From Lysobacter sp. Root494 (lineage in GTDB: Bacteria > Pseudomonadota > Gammaproteobacteria > Xanthomonadales > Xanthomonadaceae), in assembly GCF_001427225.1 (NCBI RefSeq), contig NZ_LMFH01000007.1, forward strand, positions 248,001 through 312,000: DNA of 64,000 bases, in the 5' to 3' direction. The notes beneath the pieces were generated by a model. That model did not search any database and had not been told where the DNA came from. It worked only from the letters and a program-made list of their open reading frames with translations. The position numbers and the translations under genes were made by a program. Every line of letters begins with the position of its first letter. Position 1 is the stretch's first letter. This document shows positions 12,469 through 20,568 of the stretch, piece by piece.

Positions 12469-13608
12469 TCAGTGCCGCCCATACTTGTCATCGAGGCGCT
12501 TGTTCAGCGACTTCACCTGCACCTTGTCGTCCGCCTTCTGCGCGCGCCGGTTCGCGGCCTTGTTCGCGGCGGAAGCGACTTCGTCGCTGAGCTTGAGGAA
12601 ATTGGCGAAGCGTTGCGGATCGAGCTGGCCGGCTTCGATCGCGGCGCGCACGGCGCAGCCGGGTTCCTTCTGGTGCTTGCAGTCGCGGAACCTGCATTGC
12701 TCGGCGAGTGCTTCGATGTCGCTGAAGTTCTCGGCGACGTCTTCCTCGCCGGTGGGCTTGAGTTCGCGCATGCCGGGCGTGTCGATCATGCACCCGCCCG
12801 TCGGCAGCGGGATCAGCGCGCGGTAGGTCGTGGTGTGGCGGCCGCGCGAATCGCTCTCGCGCACGCCGGCGGTTTTCATCTTCTCGATGCCGAGCAGCGT
12901 GTTGGTGAGCGTCGACTTGCCGGCCCCCGAAGAGCCTACGAGCACGGCGGTGTGGCCCGGCTGCAGCCAGGGATGGAGCGCCGCGACGCTGTCGGGATCC
13001 TTGGCGTTGACCGCGCGCACGGCGATGTCGTGCGCAGCGAGTTCGAGCACGCTGATCGCCACGGCGCTGTCGGTGTCGGCGATGTCGGACTTGGTCAGCA
13101 CTACCACGGGCTCGGCGCCGCCGGTGCGCACCAGCAGGAGGTAGCGTTCGATGCGGCGCACGTTGAAGTCGGCGTCGAGGCCGCAGACGACGAAGACAGT
13201 GTCGACGTTCGCGGCGATGAGCTGCTGCTTGTAGTGCTCGCCCGCGGCGGCGCGCTTGATCGCGGTGCGGCGCGGAAGCAGCTCGACGATCTTCGCGTGC
13301 TTTTCCGAATTGCCTTCGATCAGGACCCAGTCGCCAACCGCGGGGCGTTCCTCGGGCGCGCTGCCGCCCTTGCGGTAGGTCGCGGGGCGCTGCCATTCGG
13401 GCAGGGATTCGACCGGGAAGTTGTGGTCCGGAGCGTCGGCGACGATGTAGCCGCTGCGGTGCTGCTCGACCACGCGTGCGGGACGGGCGTGGGGGCGCAG
13501 GATCAGGGCTTCGCGCCAGGCCGGTTCGGAGGGAAGGCCGTCGTCGGCCAGCGGCCAGCCGATGGCCTGCAGGTCGGCGGGAGCGGGAGGCTTCGGCCCG
13601 GGGTTCAA
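12469..13608 (-). CDS. rsgA: Ribosome small subunit-dependent GTPase A
   Basis: A 379-residue circularly permuted GTPase that helps late maturation of the 30S subunit. In order: an N-terminal OB-fold region (IEGNSEKHAKIVELLPRR), the G4-like VVLTKSDI near residue 175, the P-loop VGSSGAGKSTLTNTLLG near 226-242, the DSRGRHTTTYR switch, the G3 DTPGMREL, then a zinc-binding Cys-rich end (CRFRDCKHQKEPGCAV). The permuted G4-G1-G3 order is diagnostic. Start ATG at 13608. It is divergent from alaA across 166 bases. Confidence 0.95.
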   Translation of the reverse strand: MNPGPKPPAPADLQAIGWPLADDGLPSEPAWREALILRPHARPARVVEQHRSGYIVADAPDHNFPVESLPEWQRPATYRKGGSAPEERPAVGDWVLIEGNSEKHAKIVELLPRRTAIKRAAAGEHYKQQLIAANVDTVFVVCGLDADFNVRRIERYLLLVRTGGAEPVVVLTKSDIADTDSAVAISVLELAAHDIAVRAVNAKDPDSVAALHPWLQPGHTAVLVGSSGAGKSTLTNTLLGIEKMKTAGVRESDSRGRHTTTYRALIPLPTGGCMIDTPGMRELKPTGEEDVAENFSDIEALAEQCRFRDCKHQKEPGCAVRAAIEAGQLDPQRFANFLKLSDEVASAANKAANRRAQKADDKVQVKSLNKRLDDKYGRH

Positions 13609-13774
13609 GCGATGGCGCGGTCGGCGTGCATGGCGGGATTCTAGCCGTGGCCGCGCGCGGTGTTGCCTTGTGCGCTGCGCATCGGCGGTTATTTCATCAG
13701 CCGAACCGCAACCATTTCGCTGAACCAGCGGCTTTTTTCGGCTAGTCTGGCCCGCCCGATCCGTTGTTGCGCCA

Positions 13775-15025
13775 ATGTCCCTGCCCTCCGTGAAGACCCG
13801 CGAACGCCTGTCCGAAGTCCGTTACGAAATCCGCGGAGAGCTGGCCCGGCGAGCCCGCGAGCTGGAGGCCCAGGGCCGCAAGCAGATCAAGCTCAACATC
13901 GGCAACCCGGGCGCCTTCGGGTTCCGCGCGCCGGAACACCTGCAGCGCGCGATCGCCGAACGCATCGACCAGACCGACCCCTACACGCACCAGCAGGGGC
14001 TGCCGATGGCGCGCGAAGCCATCGCGGCCTTCCACAAGCAACGCGGCACGCCGAATGCGACACCCGAGCGCGTGTTCATCGGCAACGGCGTCAGCGAACT
14101 AATCGACCTGTCGCTGCGCGCGCTGCTCAATCCCGGCGACGAGGTGCTGCTGCCCTCGCCCGACTACCCGCTGTGGTCGGCCGCGACGATTCTCAACGAC
14201 GGGCGTCCGGTGTATTACCAGTGCAAGCCGGAAAACGGCTTCCTGCCGAGCGCGGAAGAAATTGAAGCGCTGGTGTCGCCGCGCACGCGCGCGATCGTGC
14301 TGATCAATCCGAACAACCCGACTGGCGCCGCCTATCCGCGCGAACTGCTGGAGAAGATCGTCGCCGTCGCGCAGCGCCACAAGCTGCTGCTGATGTGCGA
14401 CGAGATCTACGACTCGATCCTCTACGACGATGCGACGTTCACGCCGATCGCGCCGATCGCCGGCGACCTGCCGTGCCTGTCGTTCGGCGGACTGTCGAAG
14501 GTGCATCGCGCCTGCGGCTGGCGCGTGGGCTGGGCGGTGCTGAGCGGCGACCCGCTCGCCAGCGGCGACCTGCACCATGCGATGGACCTGCTCGGTGCGC
14601 TGCGCCTGTGCGCGAACGTGCCCGGTCAGTTCGCGATCGAAGCAGCGTTGCATGGCGAAGACACGATCGCGCCGCTGTGCGCGCCGGGTGGCCGCCTGTA
14701 CGAAGCGCGCCGCGCCGTCAGCGAAAGCATCGCCGCGAGCGAGCACCTGGAACTGGTGACGCCGGCCGGTGCGCTGTACGCGTTCCCGGCGGTGACCGGC
14801 GATGCGGCCGTCGGCTTCGACGACCACCGGTTTGCGCTCGAACTGCTGGAAACCGAGGACGTGCTGGTGGTGCCGGGCTCGAGCTTCAACGTGCCCTACC
14901 GCAACCACTTCCGCGTGACGTTGTTGCCGCAACCGGACGACCTGCGCGAAGTGTTCCGTCGGATCGAACGGGTGCTGGACCGGTATGCGGAGCAGAATCG
15001 CGCGAAGCGGACTGCGGTGGCTTGA
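13775..15025 (+). CDS. alaA: PLP-dependent alanine aminotransferase
   Basis: A 416-residue fold-type I aminotransferase of the AlaA group, which forms alanine from pyruvate and glutamate in the cytoplasm. Visible features are the N-terminal IKLNIGNPGAFGFRAPE (family LNIGNP motif), INPNNPTGAAYPRELL, CDEIYDSILYDD, and the Schiff-base lysine in SFGGLSKVHRACGWRVGW near residue 243. The length matches the family (about 405). The ATG at 13775 is the first good start. A pair of palindromic repeats follows the stop. Confidence 0.92.
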   Translation: MSLPSVKTRERLSEVRYEIRGELARRARELEAQGRKQIKLNIGNPGAFGFRAPEHLQRAIAERIDQTDPYTHQQGLPMAREAIAAFHKQRGTPNATPERVFIGNGVSELIDLSLRALLNPGDEVLLPSPDYPLWSAATILNDGRPVYYQCKPENGFLPSAEEIEALVSPRTRAIVLINPNNPTGAAYPRELLEKIVAVAQRHKLLLMCDEIYDSILYDDATFTPIAPIAGDLPCLSFGGLSKVHRACGWRVGWAVLSGDPLASGDLHHAMDLLGALRLCANVPGQFAIEAALHGEDTIAPLCAPGGRLYEARRAVSESIAASEHLELVTPAGALYAFPAVTGDAAVGFDDHRFALELLETEDVLVVPGSSFNVPYRNHFRVTLLPQPDDLREVFRRIERVLDRYAEQNRAKRTAVA

Positions 15026-15037
15026 GAGCACGAGCCC

Positions 15038-15112
15038 GTAGAGCGGAGCTTGCTCCGCTGCTGTTGATTTTTCGCATCGACCAAGAAGGCAGCGGAGCAA
15101 GCTCCGCTCTAC
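15038..15112. repeat. GTAGAGCGGAGC inverted repeat pair
   Basis: GTAGAGCGGAGCTTGCTCCG begins at 15038 and its mirror AGCGGAGCAAGCTCCGCTCT lies at 15091-15110, so the whole segment can form one large hairpin besides two small ones. The same family recurs at 18782, 24373-24466 and 41862, with a decayed copy at 59239. Confidence 0.85.
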
Positions 15113-15136
15113 AGCCGTTGCGGTTGCAAAAACCGC

Positions 15137-15158
15137 GTAGGGCGGGCTCAAGCCCGCC
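15137..15158. repeat. GTAGGGCGGGCTCAAGCCCGCC palindrome
   Basis: A 22-base element whose GGCGGGCT and AGCCCGCC arms meet at a CA centre. It stands between the larger repeat pair and the SGNH hydrolase start and belongs to a second dispersed repeat type. Confidence 0.75.
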
Positions 15159-15218
15159 ACCGATGCACCGTCAATCCGGCGTGACGCGATGGGCCGGGGC
15201 CCACCCTACAATGCGGTC

Positions 15219-15845
15219 ATGGACGCGGCCAACGACACCCTCAGCTACCTCGCCCTCGGCGACAGCTACACGATCGGCGAAAGCGTGGCCGAAGACGGCC
15301 GCTGGCCGGTGCAGCTCGCGCGAGCGTTGCGCGAGGAAGGCATCCCGCTCGGCGACCCGCGCATCGTCGCGATGACGGGCTGGACCACCGACGAACTCGA
15401 GTGGGGCATCGATGCGGTGGAACCGCTGGGCACCTTCGACTTCGTGTCGCTGCTGATCGGCGTCAACAACCAGTACCGCAACCGCAGTGCGGTCGCTTAC
15501 GGCGGCGAATTCCACACCTTGCTGCATCGCGCGATCCGTTACGCACGCGGGCGTGCCGATCGCGTGCTGGTGCTGTCGATTCCCGACTGGGGCATCACGC
15601 CCTTCGCGGTGAACGACAAGCGCGACGCGGCGACGATCGGCGCCGAGGTCGATGCCTTCAACGAGCAGGCCCGGCGCATGTGCGACAAGGAAGGCGCGAC
15701 GTTCGTCGACATCACCCCGGTCTCCCGCGAACGCGGGGCCGAAGCCGCGATGCTCGCCGACGACGGACTGCATCCTTCCGCGGCGATGTACACGCTGTGG
15801 ACGCAGGCCGCGCTGCCGGTCGCACGTTCGCTGCTCACGAAATGA
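15219..15845 (+). CDS. SGNH/GDSL hydrolase
   Basis: A 208-residue esterase-like protein. The block I nucleophile motif is ALGDSYTIGE near residue 12, block III is GVNNQYRN near 86, and the catalytic Asp-His pair is in DDGLHPSAAMY near 188. No signal peptide is seen, so it should be cytoplasmic, acting as an esterase, lipase or acyl hydrolase on an unknown substrate. The ATG at 15219 places GDSY at the usual distance from the N-terminus. Its stop overlaps the start of the following methyltransferase (ATGA), so the two are translationally coupled and probably act on related substrates. Confidence 0.88.
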   Translation: MDAANDTLSYLALGDSYTIGESVAEDGRWPVQLARALREEGIPLGDPRIVAMTGWTTDELEWGIDAVEPLGTFDFVSLLIGVNNQYRNRSAVAYGGEFHTLLHRAIRYARGRADRVLVLSIPDWGITPFAVNDKRDAATIGAEVDAFNEQARRMCDKEGATFVDITPVSRERGAEAAMLADDGLHPSAAMYTLWTQAALPVARSLLTK

Positions 15846-16540
15846 ACCACGCGCACGCGGCGACGCGACCGCTGTCGAGCGGACAGGCGCGCATGATCGC
15901 GCAGGCCTTCCTCCCCGACCGTATCCGGGATGGTTACTGGGACTATTGGTATTCGCGCACCAAGCTGGGCAGCGATCCGCTGTATCCGGGCGTGTGTGAG
16001 GCGCTGCGCGGCACGACCGCGCCGCTGCTCGACCTGGGCTGCGGACTGGGACTACTTGCGCATGCATTGCGCGGACACGGCATCGGCCTGCCCTACCGCG
16101 GCGTCGACAACGATGCCGGCAAGATCGCGCGGGCGCGCCTGGCTTCCACGCGCGTGGGACTGCAGGACGCCGGCTTCGACGTGGTCGACCTGGCGCGCGA
16201 GTATCCGGCGCACCGCGGCAGCGTGACGCTGCTCGACGTGCTGCAGTTCGTTCCGCCGGATGCGCAGTCGCGTGCGCTCGATGCCGCCATCGCGATGCTG
16301 GTGCCGGGCGCGAAGCTGGTGATCCGCACGGGACTGGCCGATGGCAGCGGGCGCGCGCACGTGACCCGCGCGGTCGATGTGTTCTCGCGCGTGCTGGGCT
16401 GGATGAATGCCGGGCCTTCGCGTTATCCCGATGCCGATGCGCTGCGCGCGCGCTTCGAAGCGGCGGGCTTGCGCTACGAATTCACGCCGCTGTATGGCCG
16501 CACGCCATTCAACAACTGGCGGGTTGTGGCGACGAAGTAG
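15842..16540 (+). CDS. Class I SAM-dependent methyltransferase
   Basis: A 232-residue methyltransferase. Motif I is LLDLGCGLGLLAHALRG near residues 59-75, an acidic strand-2 end follows in YRGVDNDAGKIARAR, and motif IV is VTLLDVLQFVPPD. The start overlaps the SGNH hydrolase stop by four bases, giving a two-gene operon. The N-terminal segment FLPDRIRDGYWDYWYSRTKL is Trp/Tyr-rich and may bind substrate. The acceptor is not evident. REP elements begin about 35 bases after the stop. Confidence 0.82.
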   Translation: MNHAHAATRPLSSGQARMIAQAFLPDRIRDGYWDYWYSRTKLGSDPLYPGVCEALRGTTAPLLDLGCGLGLLAHALRGHGIGLPYRGVDNDAGKIARARLASTRVGLQDAGFDVVDLAREYPAHRGSVTLLDVLQFVPPDAQSRALDAAIAMLVPGAKLVIRTGLADGSGRAHVTRAVDVFSRVLGWMNAGPSRYPDADALRARFEAAGLRYEFTPLYGRTPFNNWRVVATK

Positions 16541-16574
16541 CTGTCTGTTTGCGGTGTGCTCGTGTTTTCTTTGC

Positions 16575-16890
16575 TCGTCATTCCTGCGAAAGCAGGAATC
16601 CAGCGCCTTCCGTTCTTCGAATACAACGCAAAGTCGCTGGATTCCTGCTTTCGCAGGAATGACGAGCGAGGCGTATCGGTGCTCCCTTCCGCTCACGCAA
16701 AGCAAAGTCGCTGGATTCCCGCCTTCGCGGGAATGACGGGCAGGCGTATCGGCGCTCCCTTCCGCTCACGCAAAGCAACGTCGCTGGATTCCCGCCTTCG
16801 CGGGAATGAGGAGCGAGGGGCCCATCAGCGCTCCCTGCCGTTCACACAAAGCAAAGTCACGGGATTCCTGCCTTCGCGGGAATGACGAGT
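16575..16890. repeat. Second REP-like array with 73-76-base tandem units
   Basis: Five palindromes of the ATTCC(C/T)GC...GC(G/A)GGAAT type lie near 16575-16604, 16632-16667, 16705-16740, 16779-16815 and 16855-16890. Between them the spacer GCTCCCTTCCGCTCACGC is repeated, so the last three copies form tandem units of roughly 73-76 bases. The right end overlaps the 3' end of the polysaccharide deacetylase gene. The stretch 16541-16856 has no other gene. Confidence 0.9.
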
Positions 16891-17693
16891 TCTGGGTTCG
16901 GTACGTCCGTCGTAGTTTCGAGCGCTTCCGGCAGCACCGTCGTGTAACCCAGTGCGTCGAGTCGCCGCAGCAGCAACGCCAGCGTTTCCACATTGCGTCC
17001 GTGCTTCGCGCCTTCGTGCAGCAGCACGATGGCGCCGGGTGCCAGGCCTGGTTCGATACGTGCAACGACCGAAGAAGGATCCGCCGCCAGGGCATCGAAG
17101 CCGCGCGCGCTCCAGGCGACGCGTGCGAGACGATGCTCGCGTAGCGGCGCGGACACGAACGGATTGGCCATGCCGACCACTGCGCGGAACCAGCGCGGCG
17201 CCGTGCCCGTGATTGCTTCGAGCGTGGCCTGGTTCTGCGCGATCTGCCGGCGCATCTGCCGTGGCCCGAGTGCCCAGAACCAGGCTTGCGGATGCGTCTG
17301 GCTATGGTTGCCGAGGGTGTGGCCACGGCGGGCGATCTCGCGCACGAGTTCGGCCTGCTTCGCTACGCGTTCGCCGACTACGAAGAAGGTGGCGCGTGCG
17401 TGATGGGCGTCGAGCAGGTCGAGGATCGCGGAAGTATCGGCGGACGGGCCATCGTCGATGGTCAGCCACACCTGCTTCGCGCGCGTGGGCAGGCGGCGCA
17501 ACACCGGGCTGAACAGGCGCGAATCCGGCTTGAACGTGCCCCACCACAGCGGCGCATGCGAGAGCAGCATCGCCGGCAGCCCCCAATGCCAGCCCCAGCG
17601 CCACCAGACACAGGCCATCGCCAGCTGCGAGAGCAGCAGGTAGGCGATCCAGGCATGCGGATGGCGCGGTGGACGATGGAGCGGCGCGGTCAT
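16857..17693 (-). CDS. Polysaccharide deacetylase family protein (membrane-anchored)
   Basis: A 278-residue NodB-fold hydrolase. One or two N-terminal hydrophobic segments (about 13-50: AWIAYLLLSQLAMACVWW and the next helix) anchor it in the inner membrane. The deacetylase domain starts at VWLTIDDGPSADTS (about 75-88; the DD is the metal/base motif), continues with GHTLGNHSQTHPQ (His metal ligands) and ends near IVLLHEGAKHGRNVE. Relatives remove acetyl groups from peptidoglycan, chitin-like or exopolysaccharide sugars. The final residues ELVIPAKAGIP are translated from a REP element, so the native C-terminus was replaced or extended by repeat insertion. Confidence 0.85.
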   Translation of the reverse strand: MTAPLHRPPRHPHAWIAYLLLSQLAMACVWWRWGWHWGLPAMLLSHAPLWWGTFKPDSRLFSPVLRRLPTRAKQVWLTIDDGPSADTSAILDLLDAHHARATFFVVGERVAKQAELVREIARRGHTLGNHSQTHPQAWFWALGPRQMRRQIAQNQATLEAITGTAPRWFRAVVGMANPFVSAPLREHRLARVAWSARGFDALAADPSSVVARIEPGLAPGAIVLLHEGAKHGRNVETLALLLRRLDALGYTTVLPEALETTTDVPNPELVIPAKAGIP

Positions 17694-17834
17694 TGGGAAG
17701 ATGATGACATGGGGATCTGTCCGCCCGGGCGGTTAAGCCACCGGCGATTGCCTTCAGCAGCCGGGGCGTGGCCTCGTTTTTCGGGTTCCCGCGGGCAGGC
17801 GTAAAATTCACTCATCCCCGCTCCGGAACATCCC

Positions 17835-18764
17835 ATGTCCCTAGATCCCGCACTGCGTTCGCGCATCGAATCCCTGCTGCAGTCGAACCGCGTCGTGCTG
17901 TTCATGAAGGGCGAGCCGCGCGCGCCGCAATGCGGCTTCTCGGCGAAGGCCGTCGGTGCGCTGTCGTCGCTCGACATCGACTATGCGCATGTCGACGTGC
18001 TGGCCGATCCGGAGATCCGCGAAGGCATCAAGCAGTACGGTGACTGGCCAACCATCCCGCAGCTGTACGTCGGCGGCGAACTCGTCGGCGGCAGCGACAT
18101 CATCGAGCAGATGGTGAATTCGGGCGAACTGCACGCCCTGCTCGGCCTGTCCGCGCCCGACCGCACGCCGCCTTCGATCACCATCACGCCCGCAGCCGTG
18201 GGCATGCTGCGCGACGCGCTGCAGAATGCCGGCGACGGTTACGCGCTGCAGGTCGATGTCGATGCGCGCTTCAACGCGAAGCTGCAGCTGGCCCCGGTGG
18301 ACGCGAATGCGATTGCCATCGAGCAGGACGGCATCCGCGCGCAGTTCGACATGGCCAGTGCGCGCCGCGCCAACGGCATGACGATCGACTGGGTCGACGA
18401 CGAACGCGGCCGCGGCCTGGTGATCGACAACCCGAACGCGCCGCCGCAGGTGAAGACGATGGCGGTCGTGGAAGCCAACGCGCGCGCCGCCGCGGGTTCG
18501 CTCACGCTCGTCGACGTTCGTCCGCCGGAAGAGCGCGCCCTCGCTGCGGTGAACGTGCCGTTCTCGGTGTTTGATGGCGACGCGCTTTCGCACCTGGAAG
18601 CGCTGCCGAAAGACACGCCGCTGGCGTTCCTGTGCCACCACGGCGGACGCAGCGCGCAGGCGGCGGAGCATTTCCGCGGGCTCGGGTTCCGCGAGGTGTA
18701 CAACATCGAAGGCGGGATCGAGGCGTGGGCGCTCGAGGCCGATGAGCATGTGCCGCGATACTGA
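17835..18764 (+). CDS. Three-domain monothiol glutaredoxin / A-type-like / rhodanese fusion
   Basis: A 309-residue protein. Residues 1-105 are a Grx4-type monothiol glutaredoxin with the CGFS site at 33-36 and the WPTIPQLYVGGELVGG glutathione-binding loop. Residues about 112-205 resemble an IscA/HesB A-type carrier (ITITPAAVGML ... GLVIDNPNAPP), but the Cys ligands expected in that fold, including the C-terminal CGC, are absent. Residues about 215-309 are a rhodanese with the active-site loop FLCHHGGRSAQ (Cys about 267). Grx4 proteins carry or sense Fe-S clusters; the rhodanese suggests sulfur transfer. Fusions of this kind are known in xanthomonads. The ATG at 17835 fits. Confidence 0.9.
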   Translation: MSLDPALRSRIESLLQSNRVVLFMKGEPRAPQCGFSAKAVGALSSLDIDYAHVDVLADPEIREGIKQYGDWPTIPQLYVGGELVGGSDIIEQMVNSGELHALLGLSAPDRTPPSITITPAAVGMLRDALQNAGDGYALQVDVDARFNAKLQLAPVDANAIAIEQDGIRAQFDMASARRANGMTIDWVDDERGRGLVIDNPNAPPQVKTMAVVEANARAAAGSLTLVDVRPPEERALAAVNVPFSVFDGDALSHLEALPKDTPLAFLCHHGGRSAQAAEHFRGLGFREVYNIEGGIEAWALEADEHVPRY

Positions 18765-18781
18765 GGGGCAGTGGATGCTTT

Positions 18782-18807
18782 GTAGAACGGAGCGAGCTCC
18801 GATCTAC
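18782..18807. repeat. Solo GTAGAACGGAGC palindrome
   Basis: A single imperfect copy (GTAGAACGGAGCGAGCTCCG...) of the family seen at 15038 and 24373, placed between convergent genes where it may help terminate transcription. Confidence 0.7.
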
Positions 18808-18838
18808 AACATCGGAACCATCACCCGCACGATTCCCG

Positions 18839-19375
18839 CTATCCCGAAAAGCCGCCGTTCGCCAGGAACTCACGTTCTTCGGTAGTGCTCTCGCGGCCCA
18901 GCGCCGCATTGCGATGCGGGAAGCGGCCGAAACGCCTGATGATTTCAAAATGGTGCTTCGCCCAGCGATCGCCACCGGGCGGCAGGCGCGCGGACAGCTC
19001 GAGCGAGCGTTCCTGGTCCGCCATCGCTTCCGAATGCTGGAACGGCAGGTATAAGAAGCCGCGCAGGTTGAGGTCGACCTGCGTGTCGAAGCCCAGCGTC
19101 AACGCACGCGAGGCGTAATGGCGCGCGAGTCCGTCGGTGGCGAAAGCGTGGCCGCTGCGGCGGAACACGTTGCGCGGAATCTGGTCGAGCAGCAGTACCA
19201 GCGCGAGCGCGCCTTCGGCGTCCGCCAGCCAGTGTTCGAATTCGCGCCGCGCCGCGAGCAGGTGCGCTTCGAGGAAACGCGTACGGCATTCCGCATCGAA
19301 CGCATCACCGCCACCGAACCAGCGGTCGGGGCCGGAGTCGCGCCAGAAGCTGACGATCTCGTTGGCGGTGGTCAT
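18839..19375 (-). CDS. DUF924 family protein
   Basis: A 178-residue protein of the widespread DUF924 family, recognised by EIVSFWRDSGPDRWFGGGDAFD at the N-terminus (quoted in part: FWRDSGPDRWFGG), LLDQIPRNVFR near residue 73, FLYLPFQHSE, and the C-terminal HFEIIRRFGRFPHRN. The fold is TPR-like and the function is unknown. The ATG at 19375 gives the family start; the longer frame to 19426 overlaps the upstream gene. It lies ten bases downstream of the next minus-strand gene and is probably cotranscribed with it. Confidence 0.88.
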   Translation of the reverse strand: MTTANEIVSFWRDSGPDRWFGGGDAFDAECRTRFLEAHLLAARREFEHWLADAEGALALVLLLDQIPRNVFRRSGHAFATDGLARHYASRALTLGFDTQVDLNLRGFLYLPFQHSEAMADQERSLELSARLPPGGDRWAKHHFEIIRRFGRFPHRNAALGRESTTEEREFLANGGFSG

Positions 19376-19385
19376 GCGCAATCCT

Positions 19386-19958
19386 TCAATCGGTGGCGTC
19401 GTCGTCGTCGCCGAGCTGCGTTTCAAGCTCCGCGATCCACGCCGCGGTGATGCTTTCCAGCGTGACCGCGTGGATCAGGGGCTGGATCGAGCCGCCAGAG
19501 TACGACTGCGCGATGAAGCGCGCGTAGCGTTCGCGGAACGAGAGCCACGCCAGGTGCACCTGTTCGAACGCGGCGAGGTTGTCGCCATCGAGCTGTTTCC
19601 CCAGGTGCTCCACGAGACCATCCAGGCGTGCATCCACGCGCTGGAAACCGGCGATCGCCTGCTGGCTGAACTCGTCGTGCGCGCTCAACGTGTCGCCGTG
19701 CCGCGCGACTTCGCCGGCCTGGCTGACGTAATGGCCGGCGATCTTCACTGCGGCTTCGGCCTTGCCGATCAGCTGGCTCTCGAACTGGCGCAGGTCCTCC
19801 AGGTTGGTGCTGGCCTGCTCCAGGCCCTGCTTCAGGTTGAGCAGCTTCTGGTTGCGATCGATGACCTCGGTGGTCTTGCGCCGTTCCAGCGTGCGCTGGA
19901 TGAAGTACAGACCCCAGGTGATCGTGGCGCCGATCAGCAGGTAGACGATCTTTTCCAT
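19386..19958 (-). CDS. Membrane-anchored hypothetical protein, possible LprI-like domain
   Basis: A 190-residue protein with one N-terminal membrane helix (VYLLIGATITWGLYF, about residues 4-18), then a long helical, probably coiled-coil region (about 20-75), and a C-terminal domain WLSFRERYARFIAQSYSGGS ... ITAAWIAELETQL. The pattern aromatic-x-x-(Y/F)R...GGS...L recalls lysozyme-inhibitor LprI/DUF1311 domains, but the Cys residues usual there are missing, so this is weak. The start ATG at 19958 begins MEKIVYLL, preceded by an AGGAAGGGG-like site. No function is assigned. Confidence 0.65.
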   Translation of the reverse strand: MEKIVYLLIGATITWGLYFIQRTLERRKTTEVIDRNQKLLNLKQGLEQASTNLEDLRQFESQLIGKAEAAVKIAGHYVSQAGEVARHGDTLSAHDEFSQQAIAGFQRVDARLDGLVEHLGKQLDGDNLAAFEQVHLAWLSFRERYARFIAQSYSGGSIQPLIHAVTLESITAAWIAELETQLGDDDDATD

Positions 19959-20133
19959 AACCCCTTCCTCTTGAGGGCATAGTCTGCGCGGCGGGGGTCG
20001 CATGGCTTGCGACTGCGAAGGCGGATTTCCCTGCTTTTTCAGGGATTTTCAGGCTCCGGCGTTCACACGGCCCGCACTTCCATTGGCACTGCGCGTGCGA
20101 CCTTCCTGCGCACGCGCACGCTACCCGTTCACG

Positions 20134-20541
20134 TCAAAGATGGCGCACTTCCGCTGGGGTTTCCCACCAGTTGTTGTTGCGGCCGTCGCAGTAATGCACC
20201 GGCGCCGCCAGCAGTTCCTCGGGCGACACATCGTCGAGGCAGTTCACCTTCACCGAGACGTACTTGCCGCCGATTTCGGGGATGTCGCCGTGGCCGAACG
20301 CACGCACGCCGCAGGTCTTGCAGAACGGCCAGTGCGCGCTGAGCGTGCCGAACTGGTAGTCGCTCAACGCCGCTTCGTCCGAGAGCAGGCGGAACGCCTC
20401 GGGCTTGATGGTGATGCCCCAGTTGCGCGTCTTCGTGCAGACCGAGCAGTTGCACTTGCCGGTGCCCTGGTTCAGGTCGAGGTCGGCTTCGAAACGGACG
20501 GCGCCGCAATGGCAGCTGCCGGTGTACGTCTTCAGGGTCAT
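20134..20541 (-). CDS. GFA / CENP-V domain protein
   Basis: A 135-residue zinc protein of the glutathione-dependent formaldehyde-activating (Gfa) family. The Cys ligands are visible in order: [20 protein letters not shown] and [11 protein letters not shown]. It also has a typical family middle ([20 protein letters not shown]). The original Gfa reaction, joining formaldehyde to glutathione, is disputed for many members, so only the fold is claimed. It lies 27 bases downstream of amn on the same strand and may share its transcript. Confidence 0.88.
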   Translation of the reverse strand: MTLKTYTGSCHCGAVRFEADLDLNQGTGKCNCSVCTKTRNWGITIKPEAFRLLSDEAALSDYQFGTLSAHWPFCKTCGVRAFGHGDIPEIGGKYVSVKVNCLDDVSPEELLAAPVHYCDGRNNNWWETPAEVRHL

Positions 20542-20568
20542 GTTCGTCCTTGTGGTTGCTGGAGGTCG

